Source of the DNA: Mactra quadrangularis
Lineage: Eukaryota > Mollusca > Bivalvia > Venerida > Mactridae
DNA: 64,000 bases
Direction: 5' to 3'
Assembly (NCBI GenBank): GCA_025267735.1
Contig: CM046299.1
Location: forward strand, 26,934,468-26,998,467
Made by a program: the position numbers and the translations under genes. The notes beneath the pieces are model-generated. The model saw only the letters and a program-made list of their open reading frames with translations, was not told where the DNA came from and ran no database searches. Below, one piece after another: positions 46,786 through 58,030 of this stretch; within the stretch, counting starts at the first letter, position 1, and each line of letters begins with the position of its first letter.

Positions 46786-47660
46786 CTGAAATTAAATAAA
46801 AATTATATATGCATAGACCTAGTCATGACCTAGTTTGGAATTATTTATAGTTCCTAGCTGAATGTGACCTACTTAGTAGTTTGTGATTATTTTATGTTGT
46901 TTTGGTTGCTGTAATTGGCCCTTGATCAAAATAGGACTGTTTGTTGTGAAAACACTCAGACAAATAACTTAATGACATAATTTAATGAGAAAATAGCAGC
47001 AATTACTTTATATAATTCCAAACTAACAGCTTTACCAAAATTCATTATCAGGGAACAATTCCAAAGATAGTAATGTTTATTCAAATCAGTAAATTATCGA
47101 CAATGGCGTGAAAACTTGAAAATCACCCAATCAATTAATGTTCTAGTTCTTCAATTTGGAGTGAATATGCAAATGTTTCTATTTACGTAAAAGTCTGTCC
47201 TCACATACACAACTGCCTAAATATAGTTCCAAACTTACAGCTTGACTAAAATTGTTATCAGGGAACAATTGAATTCCAAAGATAGTTATGTTTATAAGAT
47301 CAGTATATTATCGAGAATGGCGTGGAAACATCGTCCTTGTAATAAATGTAATATTTTGCCACTGGGTGTGAATATGCTGGTGTGATTACACAATTGTTTC
47401 TACTCATGTAAAAGTTATTCATCTCCAAAAGCTAGATATTGTAAATAGCAACTTTTTTAAGGTTACAGTATTACAATGTCACAATGTTAGGGTTCACAAA
47501 AAACAAAAGTCAAACATTAGAGCTTAAATGTATGTCACTGTCTTTTAAACAGTGTTTTAAATTTTGTTCAACATTTTTTCTATGAAAACTCATTTTAGTC
47601 AAAATCCAAATTGAGTGAAACCTCATTCTGAAAAGTTTAGTTTTGGTGCTAATGGGTTAT
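46786..47660. other. Intron with an internal duplication
   Basis: aattccaaactaacagcttt ... aatggcgtgaaaac (47010-47115) and gttccaaacttacagcttga ... aatggcgtggaaac (47225-47330) are diverged direct copies about 215 bases apart. Confidence 0.65.
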
Positions 47661-47671
47661 TATTTTTTTTT

Positions 47672-47885
47672 TAAAGTCGTATTCAACACATTTATAGGTC
47701 ATATATAGGATGGCCAGCTCTTCCTACTATAGGTTTCCTGGACACTTATCTATCACCAGTACTAACTAACCCTACCACGAGGCCGACAACTCATGTATAG
47801 GGTATGACATGCCGCGACTGGGTTTTGAACCCGCGATCTCCGGATTCGAAGTCAAACATGCTAACCACCACGCCACGGCCGCGGC
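47672..47885 (-). repeat. SINE, group B, with tRNA-like head
   Basis: On the minus strand GTGGCGTGGTGGTTAGCATG and GCGGGTTCAAAACCC form A- and B-box-like parts; then catgagttgtcggcctcgtg and the shared tail atgacctataaatgtgttga. Confidence 0.85.
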
Positions 47886-47954
47886 TTAGCTGCTAATGGG
47901 TTAAGGCAGTGACTAAATTAGTAAACTGGTGATACAAATCAGGGTTATACTTAC

Positions 47955-48100
47955 CCAATAGTAATACAGCCTTCTCTAACAACCTGAGACCTAAGATCCT
48001 TTACACTATTTACAAAACAAGGTTCTAATAATCTTAAATATGGATAGAAGTCATCATACTCTGTAGCTCCTGAGACAACTATCCCTCGTAGAACTTTTAA
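47955..48100 (-). CDS. CLASP: CLASP exon: TOG2 middle
   Basis: 146 bases, phase 0 in and phase 2 out; acceptor gatttcag|TTA, donor ATTGG|gtaagt. It encodes L-K-V-L-R-G-I-V-V-S-G-A-T-E-Y-D-D-F and ends K-D-L-R-S-Q-V-V-R-E-G-C-I-T-I-G. The S-x-K-D-L-R-S-Q-V-V-R-E-A-C motif is almost invariant in CLASP TOG2, so this exon fixes the gene identity. Confidence 0.97.
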
Positions 48101-48224
48101 CTGAAATCAAAAGCAAAACAATGTGATGACAGCCAACTTCAATCTTAATAAAGCCTCATCTAAGATTATCCACTTGTGCACTCACTTATTTTTGGATCAC
48201 GCTACTTAATGTTAAGGGTCACTT

Positions 48225-48365
48225 TCAACTGACCTTTACTTTTATATTATTCATGACCAAATCATTATGCTCAGTGACTTGTTTACATTGTCTATGTAAT
48301 GTAATTTGCAAAGAACATCCAATTACAACCTGTGAATAACGCTGTAGAAAATTAATACATTTTGC
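48225..48365 (-). repeat. Fragment of the 26.08-kb interspersed repeat
   Basis: tcaactgacctttacttttatattattcatga, gtttacattgtctatgtaat and aacctgtgaataacgctgta correspond in order to parts of 61030-61165. Confidence 0.6.
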
Positions 48366-48449
48366 TGGATTGAATGCCCAGTGCTAGGGAAATTTTGTCA
48401 TAAACATTGCATAATGAGAGTTAGAATAGATAAGTATTTTTAAAACATA

Positions 48450-48975
48450 CAAAGGCCAGTCAATAAATAACCAGCCTTACCTATTTCCAGTCGAGATCTA
48501 CCTCTTCCTTTTCAATGTAATTTCCCTCTAGGACTATGCACTTGGGTCAATGGTGTTCAAGTGCCAACAGCCCAGAAATGAAGAAGTCAGGGTCCTTTCC
48601 ATGGAATTACTTCTCAACTGCTGCCACAACAGCAGATGGTTGAGTCTAGAACTTCCTACCCACTGACGACTCTAGGCTTTATTTTCTGGTTCGTAATAAT
48701 GTACCCAAGTCTCATCCACAGTTACTAGATGCAAAACGGTTCATCTTTTGACCTCAAATGCTTCAACAACACACTGCATAATGATGCTCTTGTAGCCATT
48801 TGCTCATAGATAAGGGATTTTGGGAACCAACGGGTTGTAAGCTTGCACATCCCTAAACGATAATGCAAGATTGTTGAAATGTCTAATGTTTGTGCTATTA
48901 CTTCATCTATCTAAGTATACCAGGTCTCTGACTTTATGTCATAGGCTGATTATTTATTGACTCACCCTCAAAGCA
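48450..48975 (-). pseudogene. Dead mariner-type transposon with transposase remnant
   Basis: Inverted ends cagtcaataaataaccagcc / ggctgattatttattgactc with TA near both. On the minus strand at 48674-48719 a frame reads V-D-E-T-W-V-H-Y-Y-E-P-E-N-K-A, the mariner block around the first catalytic Asp, followed at once by a stop; further degraded coding continues toward 48500. At ~525 bp it is a deleted copy, less than half of a full mariner. It sits in the intron between the exons at 49025 and 48100. Confidence 0.85.
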
Positions 48976-49024
48976 TAAAAGAAGTAAATAGAAAACAAAA
49001 ATCTTTCGAAGTCAGCATACTTAC

Positions 49025-49117
49025 AGCCTCTACACGTTTTTCCCAAGCTATATTTGTATCTGCTAAAATGTCTTTGCATTTTGATAATTGGTCAGTCACA
49101 TCTCGTGGAGAAAATAT
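49025..49117 (-). CDS. CLASP: CLASP exon: TOG2 first helices
   Basis: 93 bases, phase 0 at both ends; acceptor tttttag|ATA, donor GAGGCT|gtaagt. It reads I-F-S-P-R-D-V-T-D-Q-L-S-K-C-K-D-I-L-A-D and ends W-E-K-R-V-E-A, matching the family pattern I-Y-S-S-R-D-L-x(n)-I-L-S-D-D-K-H-D-W-E-Q-R-V-N-A. The W-E-K-R-V loop belongs to the first HEAT-like repeat of TOG2, on the edge that in other TOG domains meets tubulin. Confidence 0.95.
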
Positions 49118-49259
49118 CTAAAAAAAATAGAAAATCCTCAAGTTAACATTTCATTTTCAATACATCATACAAATCAATAAGATGTGATACACAAAGTTAA
49201 ATATAGAAGTATCAGACACAATCTTAAATTTTCTCCAGCACTAAATTACATGATGAAGC

Positions 49260-49780
49260 TATATGAGAAAACGGTAGAAATATTCCCGAGCATTAGTGGC
49301 TAAGCCCATTTTATTATGTTCTAGTAATATTCATCAGAAGGGAAGAAAGATTATATACGTATATTTAGTACAAAACTCTTTATTAAAATTTTCGGCTTAA
49401 AAAAGCCTTAGTCAGTAATTATGAAATGAAAATTTAGACGCTCAAATTAAGAGCTATTTTAAACACCAGAAAAAACAAAGTTAAACTGGCCGTCATGTCA
49501 GGGTTTCATAACCTTTGAAACATTGCTCTATCCTAGCGTTATCAACAAATACAAAACTTTCCATTTTTAAACTCAACCAAGCAATCAAGAGGTTCTGGGT
49601 TTCATAACCTATGAAGCATTGCTCTTTCCAAGCGTTATTAACAAACACAAAACTTTCCATCTTTAAACTCAATCCCTGTCTATTACTCTTCCTTTTCAAA
49701 GTTATACAAACATGTAACTGGGTTACTGAGTGGTGAGAGAGGACAATTTTGTAGAATTTAATGGGAGGAAGACAGTACTA
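49260..49780. other. Intron with a ~95-base tandem duplication
   Basis: gggtttcataacctttgaaacattgctct (49500) and gggtttcataacctatgaagcattgctct (49598) head two near-identical ~98-base units, each ending in cttttcca/actttccat then ttaaactcaa. Not coding. Confidence 0.75.
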
Positions 49781-50089
49781 ATAATTAGGGACTTTAGTCA
49801 GTTATCTATCCCTGATTTCACAGATTTATACATGCAAGCATAGTTTTGGTTTTCTCTGTCGAATGACACCAACATCTTTTGCATACGCCGAATAATAAGG
49901 TCTTAGGCCGATTTCAAACAACCTGTTCAAAACAGATTTAGTTTAGTCATAGCTAAAGTATATTTTGATCATGGTGTTTCTAATCGGCCTGTAAAAACTA
50001 CCATTTTTTAGTTATTAACTTTAAATGTATACATAGTGTTTTTGATTCAGGACTGTGCCGGGCACCTGTGTCTACAACAATGCAATTAC

Positions 50090-50154
50090 CTGTACTTTCT
50101 GTACATCTTCAAATGAGCGAATAAAAAACTCTTCATCAACAGCCCCTGCACCCC
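50090..50154 (-). CDS. CLASP: CLASP exon: start of TOG2
   Basis: 65 bases, phase 1 in and phase 0 out; acceptor ttttcag|GG, donor ACAG|gtaatt. It encodes G-A-G-A-V-D-E-E-F-F-I-R-S-F-E-D-V-Q-K-V-Q, nearly identical to the G-A-V-D-E-E-D-F-I-R-A-F-x-D-V segment that opens the region before TOG2 in human CLASP1/2. This is one of the clearest family markers in the window. Confidence 0.95.
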
Positions 50155-50356
50155 CTGAAAACATAGAAACAACAAAAATAATATAATAGATAGAAATAAC
50201 AGTGATATGGTACTATGAGGGTCGATCCATAAGTTCATACACTAGACCTGTAACTATTTTAAAGCTCATTTACTCTGAATAAAGTACATAGAAATGTAAA
50301 ACAAGACAAGTTTACCTCACCTTCATTCTACAAACATAATTATATCATTATATTTC

Positions 50357-50632
50357 AGGGTTCATCACTAACTGTTTTACCAGGGATCTAAAGGGAAACC
50401 CTAGTCAGTTTTTAGGTATTCCTTCTTAACATAAGGGTTTCATCAAATAATAAACAAAAGTTTTAGATACAGATTTGCACAAAAATGTGACAAACAATGA
50501 ATGGGAACTCAAATTTATGTAAAAAACAGGGCAATTTATAGGGATCCGAACAGATGCCTAGGTAAGCATCCCAGGAATTTCACCCAAGTTTTTGGGATCC
50601 TCAGAATCCATGGACACTGTAAGTGATGAACC
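50357..50632. mobile_element. TIR element, agggttcatcac family, copy 2
   Basis: cagggttcatcactaactgt and acactgtaagtgatgaaccct are clean inverted ends; the interior agrees with 40658-40936. Confidence 0.8.
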
Positions 50633-50737
50633 CTTGTATTTTACCTCATTTCCTTTCATGACATAACCATAGCAACCCATGTACACTGAAGTTGGGAGAT
50701 CATAATAATGCCTAAATACATCCATGTACATGTAGTA

Positions 50738-51653
50738 CAGTGTAACCTCTGCAGAGCGACTTTCGGCGGAGTTTGAAAAAATTGCCGCTCTGCAGAGGTG
50801 TCGCTCTGCAGAGGTAGACTTTTTCTACCGATCACGAAAACGGTCGTGTTCGGTCCGGAAAACTGGCCTTTATCCGTTCCGTAATGTAAATACAGTTTTT
50901 AGCGAGCGCTGATCGACAAAAGTAAAAAAAGTTTTAATAAGATTACGAAGTTTTTTAAATAAATAATTATAACGGTTGACAATTCCTAGCATGATGGTTA
51001 GTTTTAAGCTAAAGAAAGCAATACACAAGAGAAATCGATTCTGTTACTGTCAAATGTTTTTATACTTGTCTAATGGCGAATACTAGTTAGCAGGAATTAT
51101 CGTCGTCTTTTCGGGAGTAAATATCTGATATTATCTTAAACCTCAAATAATCTTAAAACAGAATTCATTTCATCGAAGCTTTTAATAAAAAGAACAATAA
51201 CAAATAAGTTTCATTTATTATCGTCAACTAGCTAGACGTATGTGCATCTGATACTTGATGACGTCAGCCTACCAAACAAAGCGCTCCTCATCTAAGGTCC
51301 GTTCGTTGGTGTCATGGAAACCATATGTCACTTGTATATTAACCCCTGTTAAACAAATGATTTAGCAACATGACACTTGAGGGTAGTGTTATACGATTAG
51401 GGGTTTCGCTTATTGTTTAAATCATCCGGTTATAGATAATTATCGATTATTGATGTAAACCTTGCTAGACTTAGTGTCGCTGTATAGAGGTAAAGATTAA
51501 CTTTGGGAATTTATTTGAATGGCCGTTTACCGCTCTGCAGAGGTGTCGTTCATTAGAGGTAAATCATAGAGTAAAATCGACGGGGGGAATTCTAATATGC
51601 CGCTCGTCGGAGGTTGCCGCTCGTTAGAGGTGCCGTTAGCAGAGGTTATACTG
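50738..51653. mobile_element. Tigger/pogo-like non-autonomous DNA transposon
   Basis: 916 bp from cagtgtaacctctgcagagc to inverted gccgttagcagaggttatactg, flanked by TA on both sides. The sub-terminal regions hold repeated gctctgcagaggt words at both ends. The middle is relatively CpG-rich and has no transposase frame. CAGTRTAACCTCT ends with TA duplication suit the pogo/Tigger branch of Tc1/mariner. Confidence 0.8.
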
Positions 51654-51685
51654 TATTCACTTTTGATTTCTTGCAAATATTGATA

Positions 51686-51826
51686 AATTTTATTCAACTT
51701 TCAGTGGAACATACATTAACCCCACTGATTTAAATATTCATATAAGTACATTTGTATGGATACTCACAATCAATAAAAAAAAATATTTAAATCAGTGCAG
51801 ACAATGTATGTGTGTGAAAAAAACCA
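51686..51826. mobile_element. MITE, aactgtcagtgg family, copy 8
   Basis: taaattttattcaactttca and ccccactgatttaaatattc at the left, aatatttaaatcagtgcaga at the right; it starts about 30 bases after the end of the Tigger-like element. Confidence 0.8.
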
Positions 51827-52384
51827 CACATTGTTTAATTCTTGTCATGATATGTTAAACCATTGAGGTAAGACATATAAATAGTCAATTCTAAAATGTG
51901 ACATTATGATATGTACTTAAAAATGGGTAAAAGTTGATAATTTTTATACATGTAGACTAAAATTTATGAATTTCATAATTTTAGCATTTTGTGCAGCATG
52001 GGTTAAGAACATTCCAAAGGTTCCTAAAATCTTACGCTTCAAGACTAGCCCTTATAGCTTCAACTCATGCAATGATCTGTATTAAGGGCCAGGACAAATT
52101 GACCATTCCTATTGGCTGGCACAAATCATGCATGTGTAGAAAATGTAAGGAAAAAACTAAATGTCAAAAGTGTAAGAAATATAATCTAATAGAAATAGAA
52201 ATACATTTGTACATAAAAGTGCAATATATAATGCAGACACAAAATTAATGAATGTTCAGTCTATAGCTATACAAAACAAACAAACAGAAAGCACCAAAAA
52301 ATATCCATATGTGGTCATTCAATTCCATAGTTTATGACCAAAGACAGTATTGTCAATACACATTCAATCCATCATTTTATTATG

Positions 52385-52575
52385 AGTCCTATATACTACG
52401 CCCAGCTCTTCCTTCTAACGGTTTCCTGGACACTAAATATATCACCAGTACTAGCTTACCCTACCACGAGGCCGACAACTCATGTATAGGGTATGACCTG
52501 CTGCGACCGGGCTTTGAACCCACGATCTCAGGATTTGAAGTCAGACAAGCTAACCACTATGCCACAGCCGCGGCT
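52385..52575 (-). repeat. SINE, group B
   Basis: Head (plus strand) gctaaccactatgccacagc, cgcggc; body gaggccgacaactcatgtat and cggtttcctggacacta. The low-coordinate tail is replaced by unrelated sequence, so it is 3'-truncated. Confidence 0.8.
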
Positions 52576-52579
52576 ATGA

Positions 52580-54440
52580 TTTAATTCATTTTTTGGATTT
52601 AACAGTCATTATTTTTATTCGGTTATCAAAATCAGCCAGCTTACTAAACCAGCTTTCCTGAATACTTTTCCATTAACAGTATTTCCTGTCCCCTTTTTTC
52701 GGCCTTCCTGCTCTTTTCTGTGTCATAAAATAATCACCATATTACAGTTAACAAGACAATAAATGGTATAAACATAAGGAATAGGAATGGACTGAATGGA
52801 TAGAAATGAAGGTAAAAGTAATACATCAAAGTAAAAATATGTATGGATATATAGCTCGTTTAGAATAACTTGAGACAAACGATTGGATTCAGTTTGTTTA
52901 TCTATTTTAGCATCAAGTATTACATAGAATAGGTCAGTAGATAGTATAAATTTTATTCTGCAAATAATGGTACTTAAGTATGGTTATATTGAATAACCTC
53001 GCTAGTAGAGTTAAATCTATACAAATATTTTTTTGTTACAGGTTTGAATCTGGTTAAAAATTGAAATTATTTTTACTTCAATTTGTGTAACGAACAGACG
53101 GATAATAATTGATAATTACAAGGACAATACTTAGATCCACCAGTGTATAAAAATGGTATCCCCGTATTTTGTCTCAAGTTATCCTAATTGAGATATAGAA
53201 TGGTATAAATCATGGTAACAATGGCTTGGTAAAATATGAACAATCAGTGAAATGTCATCTAGCTATGGGTACATTTAGCATTAATTGACAATTTATATAA
53301 AAGCTTGATTTAATAAAAAAAAAAACATAGAATTATATAACAAATATCAAAACTTAAAAGAATATAAAAAACATATACATAAAGCTGCGCTTGTAAAATA
53401 AAATCAGCATTTGATATTATATAAATGTGCAAATATAGACTGGTCACTCTTTACTAAATTAAGCCATTACCATCTTCAAAGACAAATTTCATCTTGCCTT
53501 TCTTTACCAATGCAGTTCAAAAACAATTAAAATTTCATGCAAACCTTAACCATTTGCGTCTCTCACCAATGCAAGCTAGTTATAATTGCCTTTTTCTAAT
53601 TTAAGTTACTTAGTTGATCCCTTTTTTAATCCATTACCACATTCAAATTAATAACCTTCAATCTTCACTTACTATGTTGTAATTCATATACAAAAACCTC
53701 CCCCAAAATAACCATACACTTTGGAGACATTTAAATTTCAAATGAATAACTTCCCCTTGTAACATTAAAACATCAAAATTAAGAAACAAAATGTACCTCC
53801 CTGAATCATAATAAAATTCAGAAGTAATTGTTTTCCCTTACAGTGAAAAAAAAATAGTAGTAACTTCCCTTGAACACACTGACAACCTAATAACACATTA
53901 AATCTCAAAGCAATTGCCCCTTCCTCTTTAACGATTACATTCCCTTTTGTGTCACATTTAAATCCTCTTTCACACATCGACAACCCAATAACACATTAAA
54001 TCCTACAGTGATTACCCCTCTTTTTTACATACCCTTTTTTGTCACATCAAAATCCATGTGATTATCTCCCTTTTCTACCTACAAATTCTTATATAATTAT
54101 CTCCCTTAACCACATTCCAAAATAAAACCACTTTAAACAGCAGCTACTTAAGTATTTATCATGCACTTAAAAACCATGTAAGAAATCTTTAATCTAATCA
54201 GTAAGTGTATTAAAAGTCTTGTACATTTACAAATAAACAATATTAAAATATTCAACATTTTACACTTAACACACATACACATGAAGGTGGCAATACCACT
54301 TGATAAAAAGCTATGTTTCCACGTAAGGATTCATTACAAACTTGCCATAACTTAGAGATCACAATACCTGTAAGAATTTTAATTCAATTCAGATCTCAAT
54401 GATAATTAGACGAAGGGTAAATGGAAAAGGTGTGTATTGT
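52580..54440. other. CLASP intron, simple sequence only
   Basis: AT-rich. Between 53460 and 54130 short phrases such as ttacctcccttt and taacttcccctt recur irregularly, a pyrimidine-biased stretch. No gene seen. Confidence 0.55.
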
Positions 54441-54447
54441 TCAGTGC

Positions 54448-54595
54448 TTTCTTCCATTACACTCCAAACGTACCGGGGGGGGGGGGGCAATTTGAATAGC
54501 ACAATCTCATTTCCATGATTATGCATGAGGCAGGGAAAACCAATCTTCTTCCAATGAAATTGCATGTAACAATTATATACTCTTCAATAACAATG
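54448..54595. repeat. Repeat shared with 9.90 kb, interrupted by a G run
   Basis: ctttcttccattacactcca, caatttgaatagcacaatct and caatcttcttccaatgaaat match 9910-10030. A run of 13 or so G (54475-54487) sits where the other copy has gtactgtg. Confidence 0.75.
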
Positions 54596-54599
54596 AATG

Positions 54600-55178
54600 T
54601 ATACAGGGATTTTCTTCACCCACTTTAGAAAAGTCACTCATGGAGGCCGCCATTGTGAATGGTAAACCAAACCTTACATATAAAACTTAATTTCATCGGC
54701 TAGTTTTCTGCAGTGGTTTCCTTGCGGAACCATTGAAACTGCCTAATTAATTATTCATGATTACGAAATTTTCCTAACCAAATGACCTATGGTACACAAC
54801 GCAGGATAGGGGAGTAATGTATCGTGGGATAACTGACGATTATTGTTTCCTTTCAAACATCTTGTCATCTTTTTGTCACATGGTATTGCCACAAAGACAT
54901 ATATGGTATGTTTCAATCTTTCTATCACCTAACACTTAATAACATGACAATTTTAAAACTAAAATACCTAAAACTACCTCTATTGTGATCAATGGGCAAT
55001 GCAGTAAGCATCTTGCCCAGATTTGCACCCAATGACCTTCAGATAAAAGTTTGACCTTGAAACAGCTCAAAGTAGGTCAAGGTCAAAATATCACCAAAAA
55101 GGTCAATAAGCAATGAAAAAAACAACACTTTATATGCAAGGTGGCTGCTGGTGGGATAAAAAATTTGCTCAGAAATAC
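54600..55178. other. Intron, nothing firm
   Basis: ggaggccgccattgtgaatg (54640s) stands out by composition but no splice-bounded frame supports an exon. aggtcaaggtcaaaatatcaccaaaaaggtca at 55070-55105 is a short direct repeat. Confidence 0.4.
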
Positions 55179-55220
55179 CTAATGACTCCGCCGTCTTTCT
55201 CCGGAATGACAACCTGACCC
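55179..55220 (-). CDS. CLASP: CLASP 42-base microexon, basic linker
   Basis: Between acceptor atatcacag and donor TTAG|gtattt lies a 42-base segment, phase 1 at both ends. In the frame imposed by its neighbours it reads V-R-L-S-F-R-R-K-T-A-E-S-L; the other frame would end in a stop at the donor. Vertebrate CLASPs have a basic, alternatively spliced R-R-x-x-G-like stretch just before the G-A-V-D-E-E start of TOG2, which this resembles. Because it is symmetric it can be included or skipped without a frameshift. Splice evidence is good, but so short an exon needs transcript support. Confidence 0.55.
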   Translation of the reverse strand, partial: GSGCHSGERRRSH

Positions 55221-56109
55221 CTGTGATATAATGGGATATAATATAAATAACAAAATAAAAAGTCTATAAAACTCAACAAATATCAAAAATAAATTCTTTA
55301 ACTGGGGATATTGCTTCCAATACAAAAAATCTTTTGTACTAGTTTCTTTGGTCCAGTGATGACTATTCGCATGCATCCACTTATAAAGGAATAGGTGACA
55401 TTCATCAGTATAATTTGATATATTTAGGACATAGTGCCATGCATAAAACTGTGCGCAATATGTCATAACATCCATGCTTACAAGCAAGGTCTAATGATAC
55501 ATTAAATAACTGAAAAAAAATATATATAAATCTTTCATCAGACCTGTTTTGCAAGTTATAACACTGTGCATAATGATTTGCATTTATGAACAGTTGAGAC
55601 TTGTATAATTTCACAAGTGTACGATTTCTTCCCTTTAAAGTAATACAATGTTAAATTACATCATTTACATAGACAAAAAATTATAAACCTAACCAGTTTA
55701 AAACTACAAAACTCGTTATTTTAACTAAAATCAAATAAAATGTCATAAAAAGTGAAATCGCAAAAAGATTTAAAAAGAAACAAAAGAATACCAGTTCTTT
55801 TTTTATCCATTTAAAATTTTGAAAAAAGTAAACAACTTAATTTTTTTCGTCTGACATTAAAAAACTCTCGCCCTTAACAATATATCATCTATGTCTACAT
55901 GGCTACCGTTAAAATAGACAACCAGAGAAATATAACAAGAATAAATTATCACATTTAATACAACCTTGTGTCATTTATAAATCTAGCAAAATGATATTTT
56001 AATTAAGTCAACATTTTCTCATGACTTGCCATATAATCAAACCAGTAAACTTATCACTGGTGCAAACCAACATAATGTCTTATTTCGTTTTTGGCGATCA
56101 ACAGTCCAT

Positions 56110-56405
56110 GAAATTAATGGGTGTCGGGTTGCCCAGGACAACCAACGGCTAGTTTGGGCAACCATAAATTACTTTTGGGCAACCAAATTTTTAGCTGTTA
56201 TCCAGTTACTTGGCACATACTTCTGTCAGTGACTGACAACTGTCCTACTATGACTAAGACTCAGGGGTTACCCCCGGTAGGAGGGAGGATAGCCAAAGAA
56301 TGTATTTCATGATCAAACTCAAGAAAAGTATGCCACACCAAAGATTCAAACCCAAGTCCCTTTGGTCAATAGACATGCTATCAAATGAGCAAGCCTGGTG
56401 GGCGT
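56110..56405 (-). repeat. SINE, group A, 3'-truncated, next to a ggttgcccaggacaacca repeat
   Basis: gttatccagttacttggcac, gtcagtgactgacaactgtc and inverted head aagattcaaacccaagtccc, tttggtcaatagaca, gagcaagcctggtggg. The tail is missing; instead 56118-56180 holds gggttgcccaggacaacca and two gggcaacca words. Confidence 0.7.
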
Positions 56406-56409
56406 CTAC

Positions 56410-57704
56410 ATGATGTTTAGACATTGTTGTTAACCTAAAATTTGTTAGTAAACAATAACTCATTCTGACCATTAAAAAACAACTTTCAAAGCAAAATACA
56501 TTTATCCCTGATCTTATAACAAAAAACAAACAAAGTTAAATACATGAACCCCTAATTTTAGAACAAAATACATTAATACCCATTTTTACAAAAAACAACT
56601 TTATTATACTTGCTTGTTTTACAAGAAGCTATGAAGTTGACAAAATATCCTTTAAAGTTTGTTATTTTTATATAGCAAATATCATCGTCTTGAATATATA
56701 AGTATTCAAAAATATATGAAACTAGACTCACTTTTAGGCAAAAAAATTGAAATCAGTACTATAAGCTATGTGTTTTGCCTAGTGTACTTGACCAACTGGA
56801 TTTTTTTTTGATTTTTGTATAAAATTTACAGAATGCTTGGTGTCCATTGAAAACAGTGGACCAGGATTTTACATTATGCAGGACAAAATTTACCTTATAT
56901 ATTAAAAATTCGAAATATTTTCCCTCTGATTTTAAGAAATTCTACTCAACAGTAAAATGACAATTGAAAACTCAAAACCCTAGAATGATCATACTTCATC
57001 ATACTTCATCGTAATAATAGCACATAAATTGTCAAAATTTCTGTGTGCATGTTCTACAATAGTTCAAGATATACTGCACATTGTAGCCATGCAGATATAA
57101 TAATAAAATTATACATAACATGCAAAATGAAGTTACTGATATTGATTATAAGCAAGTGAAATACAGACAATCAGCCTGAAGCAATACTTTAAAGATTGTT
57201 ATAACAACTTTTGTTACATTCAAAAATAATGCCAAATGGGGGTCAGTGCAAAACTAGTCTAACAATAGTGTATATAAAAAATAATGTAGACTACTTTTGC
57301 AATGACCCATCCATGCAGCTCGGTGCAGCATTAAATGTATGCATCCTACTTTCTTAATATTTGCTTGCACAAATAGATTAAAATTTTCACAAGTAATTTC
57401 CTAATCAATGCAAGAAATCATGTAGCATTCAAATATACACTTACAACATTCAATCACTTGAATTCTTATTTAAAGGTTCATTGTAGTAAAAATAGAGAAA
57501 TTATGTTACATATCTTTTATCAATAACCTGAACAACATGTTATCTTTGATATGGAGACACAAGTCAAAATCTTCAACTCAAAATGCTTTGGCAAAAAAAT
57601 GATATTCAAATGATAGCAAATAATAACTTGTCCTGATAAATGGGAGCAGTAATTATTGCAAATTCTCACACAAAACGAATCGCAATGTCAACGCAAACAA
57701 ATTT
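56410..57704. other. CLASP intron, nothing recognised
   Basis: AT-rich; no coding or repeat feature I can support. Confidence 0.5.
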
Positions 57705-58022
57705 AGACATGGAGACATGTAGTCATGGAGATAAGTAGTCATAGATACATGTAGTCATAGAAACATGTAACCATGGAGATATGTATTCATGGAGATAAGT
57801 AGTCATGGAAACATGTAGTCATGGAAATATGTAGTCATGGAGATAAGTAGTCATAGAAACGTGTAACCAAGGAGATATGTACTCATGGAAACACATAGTC
57901 AAGGAGACATGTAGTCATGGAGACATGTAGTCATGGAAACATGTAATCATAGAAACATGTAATCATAGAAACATGTAGTCATGAAGACATGTAGCCATTG
58001 AGACATATAGTCATGGAAATGT
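57705..58022. repeat. 16-bp minisatellite, about twenty units
   Basis: Units such as acatgtagtcatggag and ataagtagtcatagaa in direct tandem with scattered changes at three positions. The array ends within about eight bases of the donor of the CLASP exon at 58031, so almost the whole proximal intron is repeat. Confidence 0.93.
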
Positions 58023-58030
58023 ATAACTAC

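Noticed and set aside
52309..52584. Plus-strand 91-codon open frame
   Set aside because: Its second half is the antisense of a group B SINE.
55179..55487. Minus-strand 102-codon open frame taken as one coding unit
   Set aside because: Only the last 42 bases have exon structure, and those are read in a different frame in CLASP; the rest is AT-rich intron.
57705..58022. CRISPR-like array
   Set aside because: Direct tandem 16-bp units without spacers; a minisatellite in a eukaryotic intron.
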